This document shows, piece by piece, positions 7,494-15,423 of a stretch of DNA of 55,324 nt; the stretch's first letter is position 1, and each line of letters opens with the position of its first letter. Position numbers and translations under genes: made by a program. The notes under the pieces are model-generated. The model had not been told where the DNA came from. It was given only the letters and a program-made list of their open reading frames with translations, and did not search any database. The stretch is from NCBI GenBank assembly GCA_900320865.1, contig ONTT01000011.1:1-55324 (forward strand), in the 5' to 3' direction. Origin of the DNA: an uncultured Bacteroidales bacterium (lineage in GTDB: Bacteria; Bacteroidota; Bacteroidia; Bacteroidales; Paludibacteraceae).

Positions 7494-7573
7494 TACCCAG
7501 GGCCGGGATCGAACCGGCACGGTTTCCCATTGGTGTTTGAGACCAACGCGTCTACCAATTCCGCCACCTGGGC
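7494..7573 (-). tRNA. tRNA-Leu(CAA)
   Basis: An 80-nt class II tRNA. The acceptor stem GCCCAGG pairs with CCTGGGT (one G-U at the end). The D arm contains GGTAGACGC. The anticodon arm is TTGGT-CTCAAAC-ACCAA, with anticodon CAA at 7537-7539. The variable arm is 11 nt, and the T arm is GCCGG-TTCGATC-CCGGC. The discriminator A is at 7494 and CCA is not encoded. It reads UUG codons. rpsU follows 20 nt later on the same strand, so the transcript is probably shared and 3' tRNA processing would create the rpsU leader. Confidence 0.95.
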
Positions 7574-7643
7574 TTCGCGCGAGCGAAGGCTTAATTAGGA
7601 TTCGCGAGCGCGACTTCCCGCCTTTTGAGGCGAAAAGCGGGTG

Positions 7644-7675
7644 CAAAAGTACTGCTTTTTTTTGAATTGACCAAA
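7644..7675 (-). promoter_or_regulatory. Promoter of tRNA-Leu and rpsU
   Basis: Minus strand TTTG (7672-7675), 20-bp spacer, TACTTTTG (7644-7651). Transcription would start near 7637, about 65 nt before the tRNA 5' end. Confidence 0.75.
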
Positions 7676-7690
7676 AAAAATTGCACTTTT

Positions 7691-7722
7691 TTTGCATAAA
7701 TGCGCATTTTTTTGTATTTTTG
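7691..7722 (+). promoter_or_regulatory. tcdA promoter
   Basis: TTTG (7691-7694), 20-bp spacer, TATTTTTG (7715-7722). The leader to the ATG at 7739 is about 10 nt. Confidence 0.75.
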
Positions 7723-7738
7723 CGCTCAAATTGAATGA

Positions 7739-8437
7739 ATGATGGACGAATTTTTCAGCAGAAGTGAAGCTTTATTGGGTGCTAAAGCCATGGAAGCCCT
7801 GCGCGCTAAGAAGGTGATCATCTTCGGAGTAGGGGGAGTGGGTTCCTATGCTGCAGAGGCATTGGTTCGTACGGGTCTGACTCACCTGACGATCGTGGAT
7901 GGGGATACTGTACAGCCGAGTAATATCAATCGACAATTGCCAGCCACGCGGGCGACGATGGATATGCCGAAAGTGGAGGTGCTCAAAGAACGGTTGCTGG
8001 AAATCAACCCGGAGGCGGAGATAAAGGCGATAGCGGAGATGATTAATGGCGAATGGTTAATGGCGAATGGATTAGAGGGGTATGACTTTGTAATTGATGC
8101 CATCGATAGCGTGAATGATAAGACAGACCTTATTATAAACGCGACGCGCGCACGCGTGAAGATATTCAGCAGTATGGGGGCCGCATTACGGCTCGATCCG
8201 ACGAAAGTAACGACGGGTGAGTTAATGGATATCAAAGGCGATGCACTAGCGAAAGCCGTACGGGCACGCATGAAGAAGTTAGGCGTTAAGCCGTATAAAA
8301 AAGTACGCTGCGTCTATTCGAGCGAACAGGCGCAGCGCTGTGAGACACGAGGGAGTCTGATGCAAGTGACGGCGGTGTTTGGCTTAACACTCGCATCCCT
8401 CGTCATTTCCGATATTACAAACCAAGCGAAGCTTTGA
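7739..8437 (+). CDS. tcdA: tRNA threonylcarbamoyladenosine dehydratase
   Basis: An E1-like ThiF/MoeB-family enzyme that uses ATP to cyclise t6A to ct6A at position 37 of ANN-decoding tRNAs. The nucleotide-binding GVGGVGSYAAEAL sits at residues 30-42, followed by DGDTVQPSNINRQ (adenylating site) and VIDAIDSVNDKTDLI. At 232 residues it is near the family length. Residues about 101-113 (MINGEWLMANG region) are encoded by a heptamer array (8043-8070) and look inserted in a surface loop before the conserved Asp strand. The 3' end overlaps the convergent phosphomutase gene by 23 bases. Confidence 0.92.
   Translation: MMDEFFSRSEALLGAKAMEALRAKKVIIFGVGGVGSYAAEALVRTGLTHLTIVDGDTVQPSNINRQLPATRATMDMPKVEVLKERLLEINPEAEIKAIAEMINGEWLMANGLEGYDFVIDAIDSVNDKTDLIINATRARVKIFSSMGAALRLDPTKVTTGELMDIKGDALAKAVRARMKKLGVKPYKKVRCVYSSEQAQRCETRGSLMQVTAVFGLTLASLVISDITNQAKL
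8043..8070. repeat. In-frame heptamer array in tcdA, x4
   Basis: Units TTAATGG, CGAATGG, TTAATGG, CGAATGG encode the NGEWLMANG stretch of the protein. Confidence 0.85.
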
Positions 8438-10196
8438 TAGCGGGAACGCGGGCATCGGCTTCCGCGGTGCAGCGCTCGTAGTCAGCACCGGTGAACGGTT
8501 TGCCAGACTTAACCGGGATCTCGAAGTAGAACTTGATCTTCGGTTCGGTTCCTGACGGACGAACGGAAACCTTGAGGCCACCTTCGGTGAAGTACTGGAG
8601 TACATTCGAAGTAGCGTTCAACGGCATCTCGATCGGGCTCTCAACCCACTTGCCATCCTTGAGTTCCTGTTGTTTGAGGAGCTTGAAGTCTTTGATCTTG
8701 ATGACTTTCTCGCTTGCGATCTCCTTCGGAGCATTCGCACGGTAGTCAACCATCATCTGTGCGATCTCTTCTGCACCCGTCTTACCCGGACGAACGACGT
8801 TGATAGTCGTCTCTTTCTGGAAGCCGTAGTCCTCGTAGATCTTGAGCAGGTAGTCATACAGCGTCATACCGTTGTCTTTCGCGTAAGCAGCGATCTCGCA
8901 GATCAAGCAGATAGCCGAAGGCGAGCATTTATCACGTACGGCATCGTACGGCAGGAAGCCGAAGGACTCTTCTCCACCACCGATATATTTGCGTTTGCCT
9001 TCCCACATACGGATACGGTTAGCAATCCACTTGAAGCCGGTATATTCGTCGGTAAGGGTTACTCCCTGCGCGTCCGCGATCTTACGGATGAGTTCGGAGG
9101 TAACGATGGTCTTGACGATATACATATCCGGACGCATCTTACCCAGACGTTTCATGTTATTGATGATGTAGTAGTGGTACATGATGTTGGTCTGGTTACC
9201 ATTGATGATGACCCACTCGCCCTTGTCGTTACGGCAAACGATAGCGATACGGTCCGCATCCGGGTCAGAAGCGATTACCAGATCGGCACCCAGTTTGGTA
9301 CCGAGTTTCATACCGAGGGTCATCGCCTCCGGGTTCTCGGGGTTCGGGGAAACGACAGTGGGGAAGTTACCGTCGATCACCATCTGCTCGGGCACTACGT
9401 GGATGTTCTGGAAGCCCCAGCTGCGGAGACACATCGGCACGATCTGACGGCCGGCTCCGTGCATCGGAGTATAGACGATGTTGAGGTCTTTCTGACGCAG
9501 GATAGAATCCTGGTCGATCATAACGGACTTAACCGCCATCATGTAATCGTAGTCCATCTCACCACCGATGATCTCGATGAGATCCTTGTTAGCCTCCCAT
9601 TTCACGTCCGCGAGGGTTACTTTATTCACCTCTTCGATGATACCCTGGTCGTGCGGTTGGAGTACCTGAGAACCATCCTCCCAGTAAGCCTTGTAACCGT
9701 TGTACTCTTTCGGGTTGTGGGACGCGGTCACGTTCACACCACCTTGGCATTTGAGATGACGGATAGCAAACGAACACTCCGGAGTCGGGCGGAGGGACTC
9801 GAAGAGATACACCTGGATGCCGTTCGCGGAGAATATGTTCGCTACGGTCTCGGCGAAGAGACGACCGTTGTTACGGCAGTCGTGACCAACCACAACCGCT
9901 ACGCGGCCGTTCTGTACATTCTGGAAGCCACCTTGTTTCTGCACCTTAAGCAGGTAGTTCGCGTAACCCTGGGTAGCCATAGCTACGATGTATTTATTCA
10001 TACGGTTGGTACCCGGTCCCATGATACCACGGAGTCCTCCGGTGCCGAATTCGAGGGTACGATAGAAAGCATCGATGAGTTCGGTTTTGTCCTCTGCTTC
10101 CATCATGGCTTTCACTTGTGCGCGGGTCTCCGCGTCAAACGGTTCGCGGGTCCATACTTCCGCGATCTCCATTACTTTTTTCAGTTCTTCATTCAT
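8415..10196 (-). CDS. Phosphoglucomutase/phosphomannomutase
   Basis: An alpha-D-phosphohexomutase that interconverts hexose 1- and 6-phosphates, feeding nucleotide-sugar and glycogen synthesis. The active-site serine lies in TASHNPKEYNGYKAY (Ser159), and the metal site is DPDADRIAI (about residue 322). The sugar-binding GGGEESFGF and the phosphate-binding SVRPSGTEPKIKFY near the C-terminus complete the four domains. At 593 residues it matches the long phospho-sugar mutases (PgcA type). It lies 64 bases after hpt on the same strand with no clear promoter between, so it is probably the last gene of an hflX-hpt operon. Confidence 0.95.
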   Translation of the reverse strand: MNEELKKVMEIAEVWTREPFDAETRAQVKAMMEAEDKTELIDAFYRTLEFGTGGLRGIMGPGTNRMNKYIVAMATQGYANYLLKVQKQGGFQNVQNGRVAVVVGHDCRNNGRLFAETVANIFSANGIQVYLFESLRPTPECSFAIRHLKCQGGVNVTASHNPKEYNGYKAYWEDGSQVLQPHDQGIIEEVNKVTLADVKWEANKDLIEIIGGEMDYDYMMAVKSVMIDQDSILRQKDLNIVYTPMHGAGRQIVPMCLRSWGFQNIHVVPEQMVIDGNFPTVVSPNPENPEAMTLGMKLGTKLGADLVIASDPDADRIAIVCRNDKGEWVIINGNQTNIMYHYYIINNMKRLGKMRPDMYIVKTIVTSELIRKIADAQGVTLTDEYTGFKWIANRIRMWEGKRKYIGGGEESFGFLPYDAVRDKCSPSAICLICEIAAYAKDNGMTLYDYLLKIYEDYGFQKETTINVVRPGKTGAEEIAQMMVDYRANAPKEIASEKVIKIKDFKLLKQQELKDGKWVESPIEMPLNATSNVLQYFTEGGLKVSVRPSGTEPKIKFYFEIPVKSGKPFTGADYERCTAEADARVPAIKASLGL

Positions 10197-10260
10197 GGTG
10201 ATTAAAGTTTATATGTTTATAATGTTGATTAGTTTATTCTTAGTTTTCGCACGATTATTT

Positions 10261-10806
10261 TCAATTTTCTTTGACTTTGTAAATAGCATCGAGGTTACGG
10301 ACGAAGCCGTCGAAATCGAGGCCGTATCCGATAACAAACTCCTCGGAAATCTCTCTTCCGAGATAGTCGGGTTTGGCGTCCGGGTACTCGAGTTTGGTGG
10401 GTTTAAAGAGCATAGCAGCGACGCGCACAGACGAAGCGCCGAGTCCGCGCATATGCTCCTTGAGTTGATGGATAGTAAGGCCAGTGTCCACAATATCTTC
10501 CACGATGATGACATCGCGGTTCTCCACTACCTGCTGCAGCGGCACGATGAATTCGAGTTTTCCTGTGGACGACATGCCCCAATAGGAGCTGACACGGATG
10601 AAAGTCACCTCACAGCGCACGTTGTCAAGCGCTCTGAGGAGGTCCGAAGCGAACACAAAGGCACCGTTCAGCACGACGACAAAGAGGGGTTCCTTGCCCT
10701 GATAGTCCTTACTAATTTTTTTAGCCACTTGCTTCACATCCTTCGCGATTTCCTCGGGAGTGAACCATTCTTCAAAATGATAACCTTGTTCGTCAATTGT
10801 CCTCAT
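10261..10806 (-). CDS. hpt: Hypoxanthine phosphoribosyltransferase
   Basis: A purine-salvage enzyme that joins hypoxanthine or guanine to PRPP to make IMP or GMP. The PRPP-binding motif VEDIVDTG is at residues 102-109. The upstream LNGAFVFASDL loop and the SSYWGMSSTG flexible loop (about 73-82) are typical, as is YGLDFDGFVRNL near the C-terminus. At 181 residues it is the normal length. Its start overlaps the end of hflX by 14 bases, which indicates one operon. Confidence 0.95.
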   Translation of the reverse strand: MRTIDEQGYHFEEWFTPEEIAKDVKQVAKKISKDYQGKEPLFVVVLNGAFVFASDLLRALDNVRCEVTFIRVSSYWGMSSTGKLEFIVPLQQVVENRDVIIVEDIVDTGLTIHQLKEHMRGLGASSVRVAAMLFKPTKLEYPDAKPDYLGREISEEFVIGYGLDFDGFVRNLDAIYKVKEN

Positions 10807-12019
10807 AGTTCTGAAACAAAAAATCGTTGTATGGGTATCGTTTTATATGGATTGCTTTCACGCGCTCGTATAGGAGTGTGCGGAGGGCATCGATATTTTC
10901 TTTGTTTTTGGCAGAGATGAAGATACAGTCCTCGCCCAAACGGGACATCCAGCTCTTCTGCAGGTCGGCCAAAGAGAGGTTCTCGCGCTGAATAGGCGTG
11001 AGGTCGTCTTCCTCCTTGGGGATATAGGTGAAATTGTCGATTTTATTGAAAACAACTATCGTAGGTTTGTCCTCTTTGCATATATCGGCGATGGTCTGCT
11101 GGACCACTTCGTACTGTTCTTCGAAGTTCGGATGGGAGATATCGACCACATGCACGAGCAGATCGGCTTCGCGCACTTCGTCCAGGGTTGATTTGAAAGA
11201 CTCGACGAGATGATGCGGCAGTTTGCGGATGAAACCGACCGTATCGGAGAGCAGGAACGGCAGATTCTCGACCGTCACTTTTCGAACGGTAGTATCGAGG
11301 GTAGCAAAGAGTTTATTCTCCGCGAACACATCGGACTTGGAGAGCAGATTCATGAGGGTGGACTTACCGACATTGGTATAACCGACGAGCGCGACGCGTA
11401 CCATCTTTCCGCGATGTTGGCGTTGGGTAGCCATCTGTTTATCAATCGTTTTGAGTTGCTCACGCAGGAGGGCGATACGTTGCCCGATGACCCGTTTATC
11501 CGCCTCAATCTGGGTCTCACCCATACCGCGGTTGGTTCCCCCACCGCCTCGTTGGCGATCCAAGTGGGACCACATACGGGTAAGTCGGGGCAGCATATAT
11601 TGGAGATGCGCCATTTCGACCTGGGTCTTAGCATAGGATGTCTGGGCGCGTTGAAGGAAGATCTCGAGGATAAGAATAGTGCGATCGATGACACGGACGT
11701 CCGGGAGGCCTTTGTGATTAAGCGCTTTCTCGATATTACGTATCTGCCGCGGGGAGAGTTCGTCGTCGAAGATCACGACGTCTATGGGATGATGCTCCCG
11801 TATATACTGGTCGATTTCATCGAGTTTGCCTTCGCCCACATAGGTAGCCGTAATCGGAAGATTCAATCGCTGGGTGAACCGTTTGACGGAAACGATACCA
11901 TGTGTGTCGGCCAGAAAAGCCAACTCATCCAGGTATTCTTTGGTGCGTTCTTCCGGTTGATTAGGGGTTATCAATCCTACCAATACTGCGTGCTCTATGT
12001 AGGGCTTTATCTCTATCAT
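10793..12019 (-). CDS. hflX: Ribosome-associated GTPase HflX
   Basis: HflX is a GTPase that binds 50S subunits and rescues or splits stalled ribosomes. With the start at 12019 it has 408 residues. The N-terminal HflX domain (residues about 1-200) has VGEGKLDEI and the glycine-rich GGGGTNRGMGETQIE. The G domain follows: G1 GYTNVGKS (213-220), ATLDTTVR, DTVGFIRKLPH and NKID. An ORF opening at 12136 would overlap rpsO and lies upstream of the promoter (-7 box at 12035-12042), so the ATG at 12019, giving a leader of only 8-10 nt, is the better start. Confidence 0.95.
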   Translation of the reverse strand: MIEIKPYIEHAVLVGLITPNQPEERTKEYLDELAFLADTHGIVSVKRFTQRLNLPITATYVGEGKLDEIDQYIREHHPIDVVIFDDELSPRQIRNIEKALNHKGLPDVRVIDRTILILEIFLQRAQTSYAKTQVEMAHLQYMLPRLTRMWSHLDRQRGGGGTNRGMGETQIEADKRVIGQRIALLREQLKTIDKQMATQRQHRGKMVRVALVGYTNVGKSTLMNLLSKSDVFAENKLFATLDTTVRKVTVENLPFLLSDTVGFIRKLPHHLVESFKSTLDEVREADLLVHVVDISHPNFEEQYEVVQQTIADICKEDKPTIVVFNKIDNFTYIPKEEDDLTPIQRENLSLADLQKSWMSRLGEDCIFISAKNKENIDALRTLLYERVKAIHIKRYPYNDFLFQNYEDN

Positions 12020-12034
12020 ACATCTTTGCGGGTG

Positions 12035-12066
12035 CAAAGATACACAAAAAAAATGACATATGCAAG
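12035..12066 (-). promoter_or_regulatory. hflX promoter
   Basis: Minus strand CTTG (12063-12066), 20-bp spacer, TATCTTTG (12035-12042). It lies between rpsO and hflX and sets the hflX start at 12019. Confidence 0.75.
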
Positions 12067-12101
12067 CATATGCCATTCTTTTCTGAAATTTTTCCGTAAA
12101 A

Positions 12102-12371
12102 TTACTTACGAATACCGAGTTCTTTGATGATAGCACGATAGCGCTCGATGTCTTTCGCCTTCAGATAATCCAACATGCGGCGACGCTTACCAACGAGTGC
12201 AGTCAGTGCGCGCTCTGTACCGAAGTCCTTGCGGTTTTCCTTGAGGTGCTCGGTAAGGTGGTTGATACGGAAGGTAAATAAAGCGATTTGGCTCTCAGCA
12301 GAACCGGTGTTTTTAGCGTCGTTGCCGTATTTAGCGAACAACTCAGCTTTCTTCTCAGAAGTTAAATACAT
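12102..12371 (-). CDS. rpsO: 30S ribosomal protein uS15
   Basis: uS15 binds the central domain of 16S rRNA early in 30S assembly. The 89-residue sequence shows the family hallmarks TGSAESQIALFTFRINHLTEHL and GKRRRMLDYL. The transcript starts near 12460, leaving a leader of about 90 nt. In other bacteria uS15 represses its own mRNA through such a leader; I see no clear matching structure here, so this is only a possibility. Confidence 0.97.
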   Translation of the reverse strand: MYLTSEKKAELFAKYGNDAKNTGSAESQIALFTFRINHLTEHLKENRKDFGTERALTALVGKRRRMLDYLKAKDIERYRAIIKELGIRK

Positions 12372-12466
12372 TTCTGTTTCCTTTTTAAGTTAAACAATGT
12401 CGGCCAAAGCAGTATGCAAGCATGAAAACTTCGCCGGATTTAGTGCTCTTTCTTCGAAAAAGCGTG

Positions 12467-12498
12467 CAAAAGTACAACAAATTTATGAATTGTGCAAA
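12467..12498 (-). promoter_or_regulatory. rpsO promoter
   Basis: Minus strand TTTG (12495-12498), 20-bp spacer, TACTTTTG (12467-12474). Confidence 0.75.
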
Positions 12499-12556
12499 TA
12501 ATTTTGCATTTTTTTGTCATTTTGCCCGGTGTATTTGTCGAAATTATCAAAAAATA

Positions 12557-12588
12557 TTTGTATATATGAAAAAAAAGCAGTACTTTTG
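12557..12588 (+). promoter_or_regulatory. Promoter of the DUF5606 gene
   Basis: TTTG (12557-12560), 20-bp spacer, TACTTTTG (12581-12588). The leader to the ATG at 12612 is about 17 nt. Confidence 0.8.
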
Positions 12589-12611
12589 CAGCCGAATTTG
12601 CGATAAGAATT

Positions 12612-13040
12612 ATGGAAAGTATCAAAAATATCCTTGCTATCACCGGTAAGCCGGGTTTGTATAAGTTGGTTAGTCGCGGCAACAACATGCTGATTGTAGA
12701 GAGCTTGGTAGACGGCAAGCGTATGCCGACCTATGCTCGTGACAAGATCGTTGCGCTGAGCGATGTATCGATGTTCACGGACGGAGATGATGTAACGCTA
12801 AGCGAAGTGCTGACTTCCGCCGGCAAGAAAGAAGGGTTGAAACCGGTAGCGATGGATGCGAAGAAAGCGGACAATAAGGAGTTACAGGCATGGTTTGACC
12901 AAGTGCTGCCGAATTGGGATCGCGACCGAGTTTATCCATCCGATATTCGCAAGCTCATCCAATGGTATAATATCCTCGTGAATGCAGGCATCACGGACTT
13001 CCGCATCGAAGACGAAGCCGCTGAAGAGGAAAAAGCATAA
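12612..13040 (+). CDS. DUF5606 domain protein
   Basis: A 142-residue soluble protein of the Bacteroidetes-wide DUF5606 family. The N-terminal ILAITGKPGLYKLVSRGNN and the following VESLVDGKRMPTYARDKI are the family signature. The N-terminal 60 residues look like a small beta-rich fold; the C-terminal half is helical and ends in an acidic tail (DEAAEEEKA). The function is unknown. The stop codon directly abuts the GTG start of the Nif3-like gene, so they form an operon with the zinc-ribbon gene. Confidence 0.85.
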   Translation: MESIKNILAITGKPGLYKLVSRGNNMLIVESLVDGKRMPTYARDKIVALSDVSMFTDGDDVTLSEVLTSAGKKEGLKPVAMDAKKADNKELQAWFDQVLPNWDRDRVYPSDIRKLIQWYNILVNAGITDFRIEDEAAEEEKA

Positions 13041-13814
13041 GTGCTCCTCAGGGAGATCATCAATAGCATAGAACTTGTAGCGCCACGGAGTGCCCAAGAA
13101 GAATGGGATAACTCGGGAATGCAGGTAGGTGACACAGGACGCGATATCCAGTCCGTTCTCTTGACCACAGACGTAACGTTGGATGTGGTCAATGAGGCTA
13201 TTGAATGCGGATGTCAGCTTATTATCTCTCATCACCCCTTATTATTTCACGGATTGAAGCAGGTATGCGGTCAAACGCCGCAGGCCCGCATCGTAGAGAT
13301 GGCTATCAAGCACGATATCGCCATTTATTCGGCGCATACGAGTCTGGACGTAGCGGCGGATGGTATCAATACACGCTTGGCGAAGAAGATCGGGTTAAAG
13401 AACAGCCGTCCGCTTATAGAGAACGGTTTGGGTGCGATAGGCGAATTGGAAGAGGAGATGAATTACACCGATTTCATCGGAAAAATTCGTGCTATATTGG
13501 GTTGCACATATGTGCGTTATACGCGACCGAAGAAAGAGCAAGTGAAGACGATTGCTTTGTGTGGAGGCAGCGGAGCCGAGTTTATCGGGGAAGCTATTGC
13601 GCAGGGCGCGGATGTATATCTCACGGCGGACTGCAAGTATCACGAGTTCCAAGACGCGGAAGGACGAATCGGGTTGATTGATATCGACCATTGGATCAGC
13701 GAGCGTCATGCGAGAGAGATTTTCCTCGATTTCATCGGGAATCTTGGTTTAGACTGTACGATTAGTAAAACAGATAAAACACCTATATTATTATGGCAAG
13801 AACAAAAGAATTGA
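13041..13814 (+). CDS. Nif3-like dinuclear metal centre protein
   Basis: A member of the NIF3/YbgI family, which forms hexameric rings with a two-metal site in each subunit and is often labelled GTP cyclohydrolase 1 type 2 homologue; the true reaction is unsettled. The metal ligands are visible in ISHHPLLFHGLK (about 64-75), in YSAHTSLD (about 96-103) and in the C-terminal DHWISERHAREI. At 257 residues it is the short form without the PII-like insert found in many Bacteroides relatives. The start is GTG directly after the DUF5606 stop; no ATG fits. The end overlaps the next gene by 22 bases. Confidence 0.92.
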   Translation: MLLREIINSIELVAPRSAQEEWDNSGMQVGDTGRDIQSVLLTTDVTLDVVNEAIECGCQLIISHHPLLFHGLKQVCGQTPQARIVEMAIKHDIAIYSAHTSLDVAADGINTRLAKKIGLKNSRPLIENGLGAIGELEEEMNYTDFIGKIRAILGCTYVRYTRPKKEQVKTIALCGGSGAEFIGEAIAQGADVYLTADCKYHEFQDAEGRIGLIDIDHWISERHAREIFLDFIGNLGLDCTISKTDKTPILLWQEQKN

Positions 13815-14527
13815 CTGTAGAGGACAAGCTGAAATACCTCTACGAGTTGCAGCAAGTTGACACGAAGATCGATAACTTGCGCACCCTGGCCGGCGAGTTA
13901 CCGCAGGAAGTAAAAGACATGGCCGATGAGGTGGAGGGTTTGAAGACCCGTTTGACCAACATCGAGAATGAGATTAAGGAATGCGAGACGCAGATCTCGG
14001 ACCATCGTGTTCGTACAGAGAATGCGAACGCATCTATCTCGCGTTACAAAGAGCAGCAGAACACGGTTCGCAACAACCGCGAGTTCGACAACCTGAACAA
14101 AGAGATCGAGTATCAGGAATTGGAGATCGAGGCTTCGCAGCGTAAGATCAAACACTACTCTGCAGAGTTAGAGGCTCGTTTGGCAGACAAAGCCAAGACG
14201 ACCAAGGACATTGAGGAGCGTACGGTTGATCTGAACCAGAAGCGTTCGGAGTTGGATCAGATTCTCTCGGAGACAAAAGCTGAGACGGAGGCATTGGTTC
14301 TTCGTGCAGGCGAATTGGAGAAGAAGATCGACGAGCGTCTGTTGACCGGTTTCAAACGTATTCGTAAGAATGCACGTAACGGTCTGGCTGTAGTAAAGAT
14401 CGAGCGCGACTCCTGTGGCGGTTGTCACGCAAAGATCCCTGCACAGCAGCAATTGGATATCCGTACTCGCAAGAAAATTATTGTTTGTGAGTTCTGCGGT
14501 AGAATATTAGTAGACCAAGACATGTAA
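13793..14527 (+). CDS. C4-type zinc-ribbon coiled-coil protein
   Basis: This 244-residue protein has a long coiled coil (about residues 10-180; rich in Glu, Lys, Arg and Leu heptads). A C-terminal zinc ribbon follows with cysteine pairs CGGC (about 204-207) and CEFC (about 229-232). Such proteins (related to CdsZ and HP0958) are commonly encoded beside Nif3-like genes, as here. They are thought to bind nucleic acids or act as adaptor proteins, and the role in Bacteroidetes is not established. The 3' end overlaps the convergent CPBP gene by 50 bases. Confidence 0.9.
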   Translation: MARTKELTVEDKLKYLYELQQVDTKIDNLRTLAGELPQEVKDMADEVEGLKTRLTNIENEIKECETQISDHRVRTENANASISRYKEQQNTVRNNREFDNLNKEIEYQELEIEASQRKIKHYSAELEARLADKAKTTKDIEERTVDLNQKRSELDQILSETKAETEALVLRAGELEKKIDERLLTGFKRIRKNARNGLAVVKIERDSCGGCHAKIPAQQQLDIRTRKKIIVCEFCGRILVDQDM

Positions 14528-15317
14528 TAACGAGGCTGATAAGGCCTAACCACCAAGTATCGCCTGCTCCTATGGAGTCGGCGATATTTTTGTTATCTAC
14601 CGCACGTTCGTCAAAGAGGTAAAAGGCCAGAACCGCCAAACCATTATTGGTAAAATGCATGAGGATAGGAATCCAGAGACTACCGGTCCAGACAAACATA
14701 TAACCCAATAAAGCGCCAATGAGCATACGAGGGATAAAACCATAGAACTGCATATGGATCGCCGAAAAGATGATGGCTGTCACCCAAATAGCGATGTGCT
14801 TATTGCCCAGGATCTGCTGCAAGGTACCGCGGAAGGAGAGTTCTTCCGCCATTGCCGGCAGAAGCGCCATAAGGGCGATATTGATGAGCAATACGCCGAA
14901 GTTATCGGCCTGGAGAAAACGCTCCGTTAAAGCCGCAGCGGCATCCTCTTGTTGCTTCAAAAATTGCTCGATGGAATCGAGACTTTCCGGCAGTTGAACA
15001 CGTCCGTTGAGGTCGGCGAGGAGGTTGATAGCCGGCAAGGCCGCGACCATGATAAGGATACCCGCCATGTAATACCACCAAGGCACTGTTCGGTCCATTT
15101 TGAGCCAAGCAAACGGACGTCTATTCGGATCCCAGATCAGGGCACAAAGGACAGGCGGGAGGAGGAATGTACCCGCCGTTTGCAGGAACTGCAACCACTT
15201 CAAAGAGGCGGTAGATTGGTCGGCATGGAAAAGGATTTTCCATAGCAATAATGCTACGATTGTTAAGGCCAGCATGATACCCAGCCACGTCGCAATTCGG
15301 ATGAATTTTTCTTTCAT
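14478..15317 (-). CDS. CPBP family intramembrane metalloprotease
   Basis: An integral membrane protein with about seven or eight helices. The CPBP/Abi motifs are intact: EELSFRGTLQQ (glutamate pair plus Arg), then SAIHMQFYGFIPRM, then the HFTNNGLAV histidine and asparagine. The family includes Rce1-like CAAX proteases and bacteriocin self-immunity proteins; the substrate here is unknown. An ORF opens at 15356, but the -7 box at 15334-15341 places transcription start near 15327, so the ATG at 15317 (279 residues) is preferred over those at 15356 and 15329. Confidence 0.85.
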   Translation of the reverse strand: MKEKFIRIATWLGIMLALTIVALLLWKILFHADQSTASLKWLQFLQTAGTFLLPPVLCALIWDPNRRPFAWLKMDRTVPWWYYMAGILIMVAALPAINLLADLNGRVQLPESLDSIEQFLKQQEDAAAALTERFLQADNFGVLLINIALMALLPAMAEELSFRGTLQQILGNKHIAIWVTAIIFSAIHMQFYGFIPRMLIGALLGYMFVWTGSLWIPILMHFTNNGLAVLAFYLFDERAVDNKNIADSIGAGDTWWLGLISLVITCLGLLIFYRRTHKQ

Positions 15318-15333
15318 TTCATTTTTCATGCGG

Positions 15334-15364
15334 CAAAGGTACGAAAAAATTTGCACATATCAAA
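15334..15364 (-). promoter_or_regulatory. CPBP gene promoter, facing ileS
   Basis: Minus strand TTTG near 15361-15364 and TACCTTTG (15334-15341). It interlocks with the ileS promoter: the two -33 elements lie within a TTTGCACATATCAAAA block. Confidence 0.65.
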
Positions 15365-15381
15365 ATTTTTTTGTAATTTTG
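15350..15381 (+). promoter_or_regulatory. ileS promoter
   Basis: TTTG (15350-15353), 20-bp spacer starting CACATATC, TAATTTTG (15374-15381). The leader is about 36 nt. Confidence 0.8.
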
Positions 15382-15423
15382 CGCCGTTTTTAGTATATAC
15401 TAAAGAATTTATTTTCACACTAT

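Noticed and set aside
7279-7530. 83-residue reading of rpsU
   Set aside because: Its first 19 codons run through the tRNA-Leu gene; the ATG at 7473 has a perfect SD and gives the normal bS21 length.
8670-10205. Long plus-strand ORF (511 codons) opposite the phosphomutase gene
   Set aside because: It is antisense to a clear conserved enzyme, shows no recognisable motif and reflects codon bias of the real gene.
11210-12127. Plus-strand ORF of 305 codons opposite hflX
   Set aside because: Antisense shadow of HflX; no motif and no promoter.
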